Shown piece by piece: positions 47,958-58,988 of a stretch of DNA of 64,000 nt; the first letter of the stretch is position 1; every line of letters begins with the position of its first letter. The translations under genes and the position numbers were made by a program. The stretch lies in the NCBI GenBank assembly GCA_030844895.1, contig CM061233.1, positions 57,127,468-57,191,467 on the forward strand. The letters are read 5' to 3'. The DNA comes from Ambrosia x helenae. Its lineage: Eukaryota; Streptophyta; Magnoliopsida; Asterales; Asteraceae. The notes beneath the pieces are model-generated. The model worked only from the letters and a program-made list of their open reading frames with translations, did no database searches and was not told where the DNA came from.

Positions 47958-49409
47958 TGTGACAACCTGCACCCTTCACTTTTCATAAATGTGCACAATT
48001 GGTTCCTCAACTATTTCAAAATTTTCATTTTTAACCCTCGTATTTTAATAAGACCAAAATTCACAATTTAATAAAACTTATAATTTTTATAAGTAAAAGT
48101 ATGCACGTTTTATACTCACATCTACACCCGAGCACGTATGTTTCAGACCTTGATAATCAAAGCCCTTAATTTTCGGTCCTAAAACAACTTAGAAACAGAA
48201 GAAAACAAGTCTATAACTTAAAATTAATTAAATTAGAAAAAATATTTTTTTAGCCCTCGCGGTCCGCTAAGACAGTCTCAGTCAAAGTCCCAGTCAATGT
48301 CCTAGTCAAAGTCTTACTCAAACAGTCAAAGTCCTAGTCAAATATTCAATTCATCATAAAACCTTACTTTATGGTGTTGACCAATTTTAATAGCTAATTG
48401 AATCCAAAACTAGTATAAAAACCTACCTATGAACCATTACACTTTGCACCTCTAAATCAATTGTTTCATTTCGATTAAACTCTCCCTCATACCTTTCTTC
48501 TAGAGTATATTACTCCTACATTTGAAGCTTTGATTATAAGCTCTTGTAATTGGCGAATTGGAAGCTTGATATTTTTTCCTATTCGGTTTCTTTTCTTCTA
48601 AATTGGACTAGTTCGTTGTTGAATCTTTGGATTTCTCGCATTTTCACGCTCGCTTAGTCATCTAGTCATTTGGTGAAAGTGAGTATTTCCTATCCCCTTT
48701 TTGCTTTTATTCATTTTTGGGGTGTTACATGTACACTATTACAGAATACAAATACAAGTTTACATTTTTACAATACAATTCTAGTACTATGTGCATTGCT
48801 TACAACGTGCTTTATGCTTAGACAATACATGTGGATTACATTTGTACGTAGTGAAATCATTAACATGGTACAAGCCGACCTTAACATTGGATAGCGCTAT
48901 TGGATTGACAACCCGCCTAGGTTGATTCTCCCCCTTTTTCATCGGAGAATCCATGGTCATTGTTAAGTTATTATCCATTTATTGGATAAGTACAACGCCG
49001 TTCATTTAGTACATTATACAGTCACAGGATTGATTTCGCTCATTTGTATGATACATAGTTTACATATTTGCACTGTAGCTTTGCACTTGAATTGTATAAC
49101 ATTTTTCCAACTTACTATATATATTAAAACTAGGAATGCTCACCAACATTTCATATGTTGACAAAACTTATTTTGTACATGTTTCAGGTGCAATTTGATC
49201 TTAGTTCCATAGCATTGGATTTTAGTGCTTGCTTTTAATAATTTATTTCAAATTTCATGTTTTGTTCAGACTTATGTATTTTTCCCATTTCATCCATGTA
49301 AGACAATTTAAATTATTCAATAATATATTTACATTTTAGTACCATGTGCTTTTGAACAATCGTCACTACGTGACATCTCGATGATTCCGCCATCGGTTGG
49401 GGTGTTATA
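47958..49409 (+). repeat. 5' LTR of the gypsy-type element
   Basis: Begins TGTGACAACCTGCACC and ends CATCGGTTGGGGTGTTATA; the last bases would normally be TTACA, so the terminal CA is mutated. 1452 bp. A TATAAAAA box lies at about 48414. The solo LTR at 13066-15588 shares its last 70 bp in reverse. Confidence 0.82.
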
Positions 49410-49412
49410 GAT

Positions 49413-49425
49413 TGGTATCAGAGCC
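49413..49425 (+). other. Primer-binding site of the gypsy-type element
   Basis: TGGTATCAGAGCC, complementary to initiator Met tRNA, three bases after the LTR. It fixes the element orientation as plus. Confidence 0.9.
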
Positions 49426-50722
49426 ATGGTTATAGGAAATTAGGTTATTAGAATGCCTTTTAGCCTAGTCTATAACCAAGCCTACACTCACGAGTCCTCT
49501 CATGTTTATTTCTCTTTTTCCTATTATTTTCTTTCAAGATATTTTCGCTATGATTCTTTCTCGTTATTCTTTCGGCGTGTTGTTTAAAGAAGAAGATACT
49601 CGTATTTCACAAACGAAACGATATCACCAAGTTAGGAGTGACATCCATACCTTGGTGATTAGTTTCACTCCTCTATATGTTATTTATCTTAGGAATATAT
49701 CTTTGAGATAGGAGTGACATCCACACCTCAAAGAGTATTTCTTTCAAAAAGGAACTTAACCACTAAGCTGGGAGTGGTATCCTTAACTTAGTGATTGGTT
49801 TCATTCCACAATCGTTTTCAATTTTGAAATACATCTTTGAGTTAGGAGTGAAATCCAAATATCAAGGATCTATTTTTGCATCTCGTTTTTAATCTCGCTA
49901 AAGTTTTGGAATTCACTAGTGATGGGGCACGTGCAATCTGGAAGGGTGAGCACCTGTATCCTGAGTTTCTGTCTAGGCCTGGTATTTCGTATAAATCCCA
50001 ATCAGACGAGGGACCCGTATACCTACCTGGGAACTCTTGGGATGAGCATTTACTTATAGGCTAAAGTACGCCCCCACAAGTCACTAGGAAATTTCAAATA
50101 CTTGAGTTGGTCAAAGTTTCCTATAGAAACAATTCCATTGTTTTATATCATTGATATTTATGTTTGTTTATCATTTGAAGATTCCATTTAATCACTTGAT
50201 GTTTCATATGCCATTATTCATTGATCATTCGCTTTTGAATCCCTTATCATCATTACTAAAACTTTTGTTCGATATATTGTCGCATTAAAGCTTACACTAT
50301 TTCACTTATGCTCATGATTTTTACACTATAAGGTATTACTCGTTTTGCGTTAAAACATTTTTACCCACGACTTAAGTTTTAAACTCTGTGTTTAACTTTG
50401 ATCACATCCTGATTTTTGGAATGTTGGGTCATCATACAGTTAAAAATGAACGTGGTTTTTTTTCCAAACTTATTATTTCAACCTGTTTTATACTTTCATG
50501 TTTACAAACTTACTTGATCGAAGTCACAATATATTCTCATATACCTAATACTAATATTGCTGCACCCAGTCTCGTAAGCCATAGCCAACTACCATTAGTT
50601 AGAACTTCTTAGTCAGACTAAACTCATACATAAATGCCTACCTACACGATACACACTAGTACACTACTCTCTAAAACGATTAATTTGACAACTTATTCTA
50701 TAAGTCTTTTCACAAAGCCTAT

Positions 50723-51443
50723 TGTTGGATCAGTTTGCTCTTTTTGCTAAGCAAGAACTTGCTATCTTGACACTTAAGTGTTTAGCAAGTCCTTGTAAAT
50801 CAGATTATAAGCACAGCGGAATGTATAAGTGTAAGCAACACTTTTTATACTAAGGAAGAGTTATTACTCCCCCTTGATGTTTGAAACTAATAAATGACAA
50901 GTATTTATTATGAATCTAAGCAGTAAATGAGAATTAGATACTTAGACAGATTCACAATAAATACAGAAATGGAATAGAACAATGATAGTGTTTGAAGGAT
51001 TTTTCTATTAAAATCAATGTCTAAAATAGAAGGTTGAAGCCTCCTATTTATAGACGTTTACATGCATGTATCTTGCCCAAAAAGCAAGTACAGAAACAAC
51101 AGAAACAAGTTGCACAAGTTGCAACATTGAAACAAACAAATACAGCTAAAAGTAATAATAAACAATAAACTACTGATGCAAAAGGCGGTGGGAAATATCT
51201 GATGCTAAGTGCTGATGAAGGACAAACTACTGATGAGTAGTTTTGTCTTCAGTACTTCTGAAGTGAACTTGTCTGGTTTGGACTTCAGAACTTCTGATGA
51301 AGTTTCTTCTTCAGCACTTCTCATATCTTCTAATCAGCAGTTTCTTGTCTTTTCTTCAGTACTTCTATACTTAGCCAAAATGACAGAAGTGAATTAGACT
51401 AAGGTTTACAAAAGTGGTTTCACCAATCCTCTTTGTCCTAACA
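50723..51443 (-). repeat. 3' LTR of Copia-A
   Basis: 721 bp, one visible difference from the 5' LTR (T against C in AAGTGTTTAGC, near 50792). Many ACTTCTGATGAAG/ACTACTGATG words lie in 51165-51410. Confidence 0.95.
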
Positions 51444-51455
51444 ATCTCCCCCTGG
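51444..51455 (-). other. Polypurine tract of Copia-A
   Basis: CCAGGGGGAGAT on the minus strand, directly before the 3' LTR. It is the plus-strand DNA primer in reverse transcription. Confidence 0.9.
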
Positions 51456-51835
51456 ATTGATGAAGCCAAAACCTTACTAATTCCTTATGTTTTTCTTCTG
51501 TCTTGAACAATCTTCCATATCTCTTTGTACATGGTGTTCTTGAGCTGGTTTAACTGACCATCAGATAGAGATCCTCTCTGTGGTTCTAGATGTTGAATTG
51601 TGAGCAGGTCTTGTGTTGACAGTTTCTTCAGATCACTGATCTTCTTGTAAGCCCTGCTTGAGAGGTCTCTTCTTGTCAACAATACTGAGTTGTTATCAGT
51701 AAGTGACCATCTGATGATAGGGATCTTTGACTTGTTAAAGTCAGAAGAATAGGGAACCAGACTTGTCCCTTGGGTTGATGGTCCTGAGTGCTGGATGTTT
51801 TTAGTTTCAGATAGCCTCAGGTGGGATTCCCTTCC

Positions 51836-54800
51836 TTATTGTTGTTGCATATCAGGCATCTGAACAGTTGGGAGATGGTGTTCAGTCACTACTCTGGTAT
51901 GCAGCTTTTCTTTGATGGTCTTTTGTATTTGATAAGCAAAAGTGGAAGGATCCCTGAATTGTGTTAACAGAGGTTTCTCCTCAATGTCAAAATCTGAATG
52001 GACTATTGAACTTCCTTCAAGTAGTACCATTTTGAAGTCAGTTTTGACATTGTCCTCTGCCTTCTTCTTCTGAGTAGCAGTTCTTCTAGATACACCAGAA
52101 GTTCTAACTACTGATCTTGAAGGATCAGTAGTTTGAAACTTCTCTGGATTTGCAGCCTTGGCAGCCAAGTATTTTCTGTAAGTATCCATCAGTCTTTCTT
52201 CTTTCCATCTGGATACTGAGGCTTTTGAACCATATCCTTCTGCTACTAACTCTTCTATTATCTGGGCTCTCTTGGCCTTTCCTTCTTTGCTTGTGGCCAC
52301 TTTGTCTGCAAGCAGTTGTGCTCTTCTTGTCAGCTCTTGCATAGAGAGTCCTTTGAGTGTAAAGGCTTTAGTCTTGCTGTTCTTGGTAATGTAAGACACC
52401 AGTTGTTGTCTTTTATCTTGTTCAGAAATCTCATCAAGGCTAGCCTGCCTTTGTAGTTCAGCTTCATAAGCCTGAAGTTTTTCTTCATGGCTTAAATCCA
52501 AATCATCCCTTTCTTCCAGAGATTTCCAGATCTGATCTTCTTTGGCCTTCTTGTTGGCTGCAATTAAGCTCTTCTCTAATAGTTCAGCTGATTGAGAGAT
52601 AGGAGAAGGGTTTAGTACAGTCATTGTTGTAACAGTTGTAGGCCTGATGGGATCAGATGTTGGTTGAATGGGAGCAGTGGTTCTGGAAGGTTCAGTTGTT
52701 TGAGGTTTGGAAGTGTTAACCTCTGATGTGTTGACAACTGCTGATGGTTTGTCAACTACTGAAGGATTGTCTTCAGTACTTTCTGATTCTTCATCAGAAG
52801 TTTGGTCATCAGAAGTTTCTTCATTGTGCCTTAGGGATTCTTCAGATGTTTGGGTCTCATCTTCTTTCTCTGCTGCTTCAATTTCTTCTATTGAGACACC
52901 AAACTGTTTGGCCAATTTTTCTTTCCTGGCCTGATCTTTTTGATCTCTTTCAAGGATGGCCACTCTTGCCCTTATCCTGGCTTGGAATGACTCCTTAGGT
53001 TCCCTGATCTTCTCCCCCTTTTTGGATTCATCAATTTTAACCCTTGAAGCAGAGGGTTGGGAGAATTGTCCTTGAAGATGAGCAATCTGTTTGCTGTTGA
53101 AGTCTATTTTGTTGGACAGATCATTCATCTTGGTCTTGATCACTCCAAATTGATTCTTGATGGACAGCTCCAAGTCAGCTGTATATGTTTGGAAGTGATT
53201 TCTGATGAGAGTATTCATCATGTGGTACAGGGGACCCTTTGGGCTGCATAGCTGGTTCAGGTCTATGCTTGTTTGCCCAGGGAATTGGGTAGGCATTTGT
53301 TGTGAAGGGGGTGTTTTTGGGAAATCCTCATGTTGTACAGAGGATGCCACTCTAGGGGTTTTAGAGATTGAGTGGGCTTTAACCTGTGCAGAGGTGACTG
53401 GCTTCTTGAGCCTGGATACCCCTGAAACAGGACCTTCAGAAAGTGCCGTCAATTCAGTAGTTTGAGTGTGTGAAACATCATCCAAATTAATGGAATCATC
53501 TAAATCCCTGATGTTGCCCTCAATGAGGACTGTCTCAGTTAAATCATGAGCTGAGCCCAACTCAGTTCTCTTATGAACCTCTTGTTCTTGGTACTGAGGA
53601 TTTCCTACTTTAGGCATTAAGCCTTCATCAGTAGTTGCCACATCTGAGGTCTTAGCTATGTTACTTCTATCCTCAGATCCACCACTGGGTGGTAACTGAG
53701 TAGTAGCAGCCTCAGATGCCCCAAGAGTCTCTAAAATTGGGCTTAAAGACTCTGGTCCACCCTCATCTCTTGGGATAGGGCTAGAGATGTCCACATCCAT
53801 GTCTGATGTAGTAGTTATGTCCCCTGTTTGTTGTGGTTGTAGGGGACTGACATGATCAGATGGGACATTCTCTTTTAGCCCAGAGAGAAGTTTGGCAATT
53901 TCTATTGCCTCTTGTTCAGAAATTTGTGGGGTTGGTTCAGTAGTTTGGGCAATAGGTGGTGAAAGTTGTTGTTCAGCAGTTTCAAAAGAAGAGTGTGTTT
54001 CATATGTTTTTCTAAGTCTTTTTCTTTTGAATAAAATGGTTATGGGTGCTCTTGGTGGGGTTTGAGATGGATGAGACTGAGAGGGTGTTTCAGTCTCACC
54101 TATTTGAAGAGCAGAATGCTCATGAGCATGTTCAGGCATCTCAACCTCCTGAACAGCTTTTCTTTTGGGTTGGTGGGGTGCAGTTTTTGTTGGCTTGGGC
54201 TTTTTGGCTTTTGGTGGTGTGAGTTTGGAAGATGTGGGCTTCAGGGGGACTTGTTGTTGTTCGCCCTGATCATCTTCTGGCCAGGCAACCGGTTTGTTAT
54301 GCCTTGAGTATGCTTGTGATGTTAAAGCATTTAAAGTTGAAATTTTTCCCACAAGCACCTCATTACCCAGTTCCCCTATTATGCATTGCATAATGAACCT
54401 TGGGTATAACAAAAACTTTTTCTTGGTATTATTGTGATGTAACACCAACTCATTGAAAAATAGTTTTGATGCCCTGAATTTAGTTTCATTCACAATGGAA
54501 TGAAATATTGGTTGAAAAGTGGAGGGCATCTGGTCATAAGACCCTGTTTTTGGACTCAAACACATAATAATATAATGAAACAAAAGCTTGTATTTTGGTT
54601 CAAAATATTTTTTAAAGATTGTAGCATGGGAGAGAGTACCTTGATAACCACACTCAGTCATGGTTAGATGAATATCAGTATTAGCAACATGGTCAGGGGC
54701 AGTTACATCATCCAGACCCAGTCTTGTTGCCAGTGTGGCCGGTGTGATGGTCAGTTGTTTCCCTTTTATTCTTGAGTTGAGGGAAATGACCTCATCATCC

Positions 54801-54988
54801 ATTGTCACCGTCTCAGCATTTGCCCAGAACTCATTCAGAGTTTCAGTGTGAATTGGTGGGTTTATTGTGAGAGCAGTAAAATATTGGGATTTTACGACAA
54901 GATCAATGATCTCATCGTATTGGGACCAGCCTTCTTGTTTTTCAAGGAAGGCCCTTTGATTGTGTCCCTGTTTTAGAACTAGAGCCAT
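51836..54988 (-). CDS. Copia-A post-pol extra ORF (ORF4), 1050 codons
   Basis: Function unknown; it occupies the place where SIRE-type elements carry an envelope-like gene. Residues 1-210 form a folded N-terminal domain (TLNEFWANAETVTMDDEV, IKGKQLTITPATLATRLGL, KKFLLYPRFIMQCIIGEL) that resembles the plant transposon-protein domain also found in other plant retroelements (family inference). About 230-620 is low complexity, Pro/Thr/Ser/Glu-rich with a basic patch KAKKPKPTKTAPHQPKRK. About 620-690 could be a coiled coil (KNQFGVIKTKMNDLSNKID), then charged helical stretches (EKLQAYEAELQRQASLDEIS) to the end. No signal peptide or membrane helix is visible. It begins 698 bp after the pol stop, so it needs its own RNA or splicing. 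The frame is fully open. A partly decayed relative is in Copia-B. Confidence 0.8.
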   Translation of the reverse strand: MALVLKQGHNQRAFLEKQEGWSQYDEIIDLVVKSQYFTALTINPPIHTETLNEFWANAETVTMDDEVISLNSRIKGKQLTITPATLATRLGLDDVTAPDHVANTDIHLTMTECGYQGTLSHATIFKKYFEPKYKLLFHYIIMCLSPKTGSYDQMPSTFQPIFHSIVNETKFRASKLFFNELVLHHNNTKKKFLLYPRFIMQCIIGELGNEVLVGKISTLNALTSQAYSRHNKPVAWPEDDQGEQQQVPLKPTSSKLTPPKAKKPKPTKTAPHQPKRKAVQEVEMPEHAHEHSALQIGETETPSQSHPSQTPPRAPITILFKRKRLRKTYETHSSFETAEQQLSPPIAQTTEPTPQISEQEAIEIAKLLSGLKENVPSDHVSPLQPQQTGDITTTSDMDVDISSPIPRDEGGPESLSPILETLGASEAATTQLPPSGGSEDRSNIAKTSDVATTDEGLMPKVGNPQYQEQEVHKRTELGSAHDLTETVLIEGNIRDLDDSINLDDVSHTQTTELTALSEGPVSGVSRLKKPVTSAQVKAHSISKTPRVASSVQHEDFPKTPPSQQMPTQFPGQTSIDLNQLCSPKGPLYHMMNTLIRNHFQTYTADLELSIKNQFGVIKTKMNDLSNKIDFNSKQIAHLQGQFSQPSASRVKIDESKKGEKIREPKESFQARIRARVAILERDQKDQARKEKLAKQFGVSIEEIEAAEKEDETQTSEESLRHNEETSDDQTSDEESESTEDNPSVVDKPSAVVNTSEVNTSKPQTTEPSRTTAPIQPTSDPIRPTTVTTMTVLNPSPISQSAELLEKSLIAANKKAKEDQIWKSLEERDDLDLSHEEKLQAYEAELQRQASLDEISEQDKRQQLVSYITKNSKTKAFTLKGLSMQELTRRAQLLADKVATSKEGKAKRAQIIEELVAEGYGSKASVSRWKEERLMDTYRKYLAAKAANPEKFQTTDPSRSVVRTSGVSRRTATQKKKAEDNVKTDFKMVLLEGSSIVHSDFDIEEKPLLTQFRDPSTFAYQIQKTIKEKLHTRVVTEHHLPTVQMPDMQQQ

Positions 54989-55685
54989 GTGGTTTGGGTT
55001 TTTATCGAACAGTGGATTTGCAGGTATAGGTTATTGAGAGAGTTTTTGAGAGAGAAGGAGGGATATTTTGAGTTTGAAAGGATAAGTGTGGAGAAAAGGT
55101 ATTTATTAGAAGTTTTTAACCGCTTGAATCTTCTTTATTAGAAGTTTGTAAACCGCCTTTGGTCAAAAATCCTTTTATCAGAGGTTTTAAACTGATTAGG
55201 TCAAACCTCTGATGATGGGAAAAGTCAGATTTGCCCTTTTGACTTAAACTGCTGATGAAGGATTACTTCATCAGTAGTTCCCATTTTCTCTTCAGTAGTT
55301 TTAACAGCTGATGAGAAATGTTTTTATAAATACTTTATTCATAACTTCTGAAGGTTATTTTATCAGAAGTTACACACTTTTTCAGAAAATTATCCCCATA
55401 CTGATGATTTTTGTTCATCAGTAGTTCTCTCATTGATTTTCAGAAGTTTTGTTTCAGACTTTTGTCTTTTGTAAGTGAAAACCAGAAAAAAGGAAAAGGT
55501 AAACAGGATGGAATCAAGGATGGAAAAATGAAAAATTTTTTTTGTTTTGTTTTATGCATAACAGTAGTAGATAGAAGTGATTGATGTAGAAGTTTGATGT
55601 AGAGTTGGGTAGAATCAAGTGTTAACTTGGATTCTAACTGATATGCATATGTGTTTTTAAAAAAAAATAAAAATAAAGTAAACAC
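54989..55685 (-). other. Copia-A gap between pol and ORF4
   Basis: No ORF. It is packed with TTCATCAGTAGTT, CTTCTGA and AACTGCTGATGAAG words between 55130 and 55450. A 3' splice site or internal promoter for ORF4 would have to lie here, but I cannot pick one with confidence. Confidence 0.55.
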
Positions 55686-58600
55686 TTACAAATTTAGCAT
55701 TCCAAGCATGGATACTAACTTCTGAAATGTTGATGTGTCAAGGGGCTTAGTGAAGATGTCAGCTATTTGATTAGCTGTTGCTACATGCTTCACCTCAATC
55801 TTGCCTTTCTCATAGCAATCTCTTATGAAATGGTACCTGATCTCAATATGTTTGGTTTTTGAGAACTGTACCGGATTTTGAATGATGCTAATGGCAGATT
55901 TGCTGTCTACAAACAAAGGTGTCTTGGTCTCTTTGATTCCATAATCAAGGAGTTGATATTGGAGCCATTGTATCTGTGATGTACAACTTGCAGCTGCAAT
56001 GTATTCAGCTTCAGCAGTTGAAGTTGCAACAGATGTTTGCTTCTTTGATTGCCATGACACTAGACAGTTACCCAGGAATTGACAACCACCAGATGTTGAC
56101 TTTCTTGTCATCTTACACCCTGCATAGTCACTATCTGAAAAAGCTGATAACTTGGTATTGCTTGAAGCAGGATACCAAATTCCCAGTGTTGGAGTTCCTT
56201 TCAGATATCTGAAAATTCTTTTGACTGCTATAAGGTGTGATTCCCTTGGTGCTGATTGATATCTAGCACAGACACATGTTGAAAACATAATATCTGGTCT
56301 AGAAGCAGTTAAGTATAAAAGGGAACCTATCATGCATCTGTACATGGTTTGATCAACCTGTTTTCCTTGATCATCAGGTTCAACTTGTGTGATTGGTGTC
56401 ATGGGAGTGGAACATGATTTACAGTCATTTAAAGAAAATTTGTTCAATAATTCTTTAACATATTTTGATTGATGTATAAAAGTTCCATTTGTTTGTTGCT
56501 TGATCTGCAGTCCTAGAAAGTACTGCAGTTCTCCAATGGTACTCATCTCAAATTTTGATTGCATGAGTTTCTTAAAATCATCACACAGTTTTGTGTTTGT
56601 TGAACCAAAAATGATATCATCAACATAAATTTGAACAAGTAAGACATGATTTCCAACATGTTTAATGAAAAGAGTTTTATCAATGGCACCTCTTGTAAAG
56701 TTATTTTTGAGTAAAAAGGTGGAGAGTGTATCATACCAGGCTCTTGGAGCCTGTTTGAGCCCATAAAGAGCTTTGTTCAGTCTGTACACCCACTCAGGAT
56801 GAGAAGGATCCTCAAACCCAGGTGGCTGACAGACATACACCTCCTCTTTGATTTTTCCATACAAAAATGCACTTTTCACATCCATTTGATAAACTTTAAT
56901 TTTGTTGGAAATGGCATAGGCCAGAAATAACCTGATGGCCTCAAGCCTTGCAACTGGAGCAAAGGTTTCATCATAGTCAATTCCCTCTTCTTGAGAGTAC
57001 CCTTGAACTACCAGTCTTGCCTTGTTCTTGATTATCATACCAGCTTCATCTTGTTTGTTCCTGAAAACCCATCTTGTACCAATTGGTTGCTTGTTTTGAG
57101 GTAAGGGACAGATTTCCCAGACCTGTTGCTTGTTGAACTGAAGCAGTTCATCTTGCATAGCTTGCACCCAATTATTGTCTTTGAGGGCTTCCTGGTACTT
57201 CTTTGGTTCCAACTGTGAAATAAAGGCTGAAAATAGGCAAAAGTTGGAGAGCTGGTTTCTGGTAAGAACACCTGAAGCTATATCACCCATGATTTGATCA
57301 AGTGGATGATCTCTGTGTTCAATCAGTTGTTGTAAACCACTGACAGGTGTAGGTGGCTCTTGTTCTTCAAACAAACTACTGAGGTCTATAATATCTGGTT
57401 CAGCAGTTTTAGCTTCTTCAGTAGTTGCAGGTGCTGAAGCAGATGTTTGAGTTTGGCCTTCAGTATTTGTTTGATCAGAAGTTTGAGAAACTTCTGATGG
57501 TGTTGTAGTTGGCTTAATGACTGTTTGAGGAGTCCATGGTGTAGGATCCTCATCTTCAAACCTTTGATCACCATAATAAGTAGGTTTGGAAGAAGTAACA
57601 GTCTTTTCAGGTCCAAAGTGAAAGTTGTCAAGGTCAAAGAGTTCAGCAGGATGTGCTGGAATAAGAGTGTGTTTTGACTCATTGAACTTGACATTCAATG
57701 TTTCTTCTACTATCCTGGTGTGAGAATTAAAAACCTTGTAGGCTTTTCTAGTTGAAGAGTAACCAAGAAAGTAACCTGAGTCAACTTTGGCAGCAAACAT
57801 TGAAATAGATTCCTTGATGTTCAAGATGAAACATTGACACCCAAAAGCCCTGAAAAAGGAGATAAGGGGCTTCATGCCATGAAGAACTTCATAGGCAGTC
57901 TTGGAATGTCTCTTGACCACAAGAACTCTATTCTGAACATAACATGATGTGTTAACTGCTTCTGCCCAAAAGTACAATGGCAGTCCAGAATAAGCTAACA
58001 TTGTTCTTGCTCCTTCTATCAATGTTCTGTTCTTCCTTTCTACTACACCATTTTGTTCAGGAGTTCTGGGAACACTGTATTGTCTAATAATCCCTTTAGA
58101 CAAACAGAATTTATCCAGAGTTTTGTTCCTGAACTCTGTCCCATTGTCACTTCTAATGGTTTTGACAGATAGAGAATATTGTTTCTCTACTTGTAGAATG
58201 AAGAACTTGATGATTTCAGCAGCCTCATCCTTGGAAAATAAGAAGAATACCCATATGAATCTTGAGTAGTCATCAATGATGACTAAGCAGTACTTCTTTT
58301 TACCAAGGCTCATAATCTTGACAGGTCCAAATAAGTCCATATGGAGTAGTTGAAGACATGCAGTTGTTTTTGATTCTTCAATAGACTTATAGGAGGACTT
58401 ATGCTGTTTTCCCTTTAAACAGGATACACAGTGTTCTTGACACTGGTATACTTTCAAAGGTAGACCTCTGACCAAGCCCATTTTTGTGACTTTATTTATG
58501 GTTTTAAAGTTCACATGGCCAAGTCTCCTGTGCCAGAGATCTGTTTCTGAAGTTGATGCCCTTGAGAAGAAACATGCAGTGTTGTTCAATACTTTGTCTT

Positions 58601-58988
58601 TCTCAATGTCCACTGCATAGACATTGCCACATCTTTTGGCAATCAGCAAAGTATGATCTTCAATAATCTTCTCTATCAACTTCTGGCCTTCTGGTGAGAT
58701 GATCTTGCATGCTGTCTTTGTGAAAAATGAAGAATATCCTTTATCACACATTTGTGACACACTCAGCAAGTTGTATTCAAGGTTTTCCACCAGATTGACC
58801 TTGTCAAACTGTATTTTGCCAGAGGAGACATTGCCATGTCCTAGCACATATCCCTTAGCATTGTTCCCAAAGGATACAGATCCTTCTCTTTGGCTGATAA
58901 AGTTGTTTATCAGGTATCTGCATCCAGTCATGTGCATAGAGCCTCCACTATCAACATACCATATGCTGTTTAAGCCCCTGGAAACTCT
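55686..58988 (-). CDS. Copia-A Pol: protease, integrase, reverse transcriptase, RNase H
   Basis: About 1100 codons. Order is copia type. Protease: [13 protein letters not shown] (start of the frame, DSG site). Zinc-binding part of integrase: [12 protein letters not shown]...[10 protein letters not shown]. Integrase core: [18 protein letters not shown] and [16 protein letters not shown] (D-D-E). Reverse transcriptase: [54 protein letters not shown] and [12 protein letters not shown] (YVDD). RNase [45 protein letters not shown] Thr/Ser-rich linker (about residues 470-560) separates integrase and reverse transcriptase. No stop or frameshift inside. It has no plausible ATG before the protease; it is probably entered by splicing from gag at 58988. 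Confidence 0.93.
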   Translation of the reverse strand, partial: RVSRGLNSIWYVDSGGSMHMTGCRYLINNFISQREGSVSFGNNAKGYVLGHGNVSSGKIQFDKVNLVENLEYNLLSVSQMCDKGYSSFFTKTACKIISPEGQKLIEKIIEDHTLLIAKRCGNVYAVDIEKDKVLNNTACFFSRASTSETDLWHRRLGHVNFKTINKVTKMGLVRGLPLKVYQCQEHCVSCLKGKQHKSSYKSIEESKTTACLQLLHMDLFGPVKIMSLGKKKYCLVIIDDYSRFIWVFFLFSKDEAAEIIKFFILQVEKQYSLSVKTIRSDNGTEFRNKTLDKFCLSKGIIRQYSVPRTPEQNGVVERKNRTLIEGARTMLAYSGLPLYFWAEAVNTSCYVQNRVLVVKRHSKTAYEVLHGMKPLISFFRAFGCQCFILNIKESISMFAAKVDSGYFLGYSSTRKAYKVFNSHTRIVEETLNVKFNESKHTLIPAHPAELFDLDNFHFGPEKTVTSSKPTYYGDQRFEDEDPTPWTPQTVIKPTTTPSEVSQTSDQTNTEGQTQTSASAPATTEEAKTAEPDIIDLSSLFEEQEPPTPVSGLQQLIEHRDHPLDQIMGDIASGVLTRNQLSNFCLFSAFISQLEPKKYQEALKDNNWVQAMQDELLQFNKQQVWEICPLPQNKQPIGTRWVFRNKQDEAGMIIKNKARLVVQGYSQEEGIDYDETFAPVARLEAIRLFLAYAISNKIKVYQMDVKSAFLYGKIKEEVYVCQPPGFEDPSHPEWVYRLNKALYGLKQAPRAWYDTLSTFLLKNNFTRGAIDKTLFIKHVGNHVLLVQIYVDDIIFGSTNTKLCDDFKKLMQSKFEMSTIGELQYFLGLQIKQQTNGTFIHQSKYVKELLNKFSLNDCKSCSTPMTPITQVEPDDQGKQVDQTMYRCMIGSLLYLTASRPDIMFSTCVCARYQSAPRESHLIAVKRIFRYLKGTPTLGIWYPASSNTKLSAFSDSDYAGCKMTRKSTSGGCQFLGNCLVSWQSKKQTSVATSTAEAEYIAAASCTSQIQWLQYQLLDYGIKETKTPLFVDSKSAISIIQNPVQFSKTKHIEIRYHFIRDCYEKGKIEVKHVATANQIADIFTKPLDTSTFQKLVSMLGMLNL

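Larger units (their letters stand above)
47958..50722 (+). mobile_element. Ty3/gypsy-type element: 5' LTR and first interior segment
   Basis: LTR 47958-49409, primer-binding site 49413-49425, then 1.3 kb of interior to the Copia-A insertion. The interior resumes at 62469 and runs off the right edge. There is no coding domain in either interior part, so this looks like a long leader or a non-coding derivative. A four-fold repeat of about 65-75 bp (GTTAGGAGTGACATCC type) lies at 49630-49860. Confidence 0.75.

Noticed and set aside
51209..51397. 62-codon ORF, identical copy at 62229-62417
   Set aside because: Lies within the Copia-A LTRs on the opposite strand; identical because the LTRs are identical. 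No sign of coding.
51836..54988. Calling the extra ORF a retroviral envelope
   Set aside because: No signal peptide, membrane helix or cleavage site seen; only the position is envelope-like.
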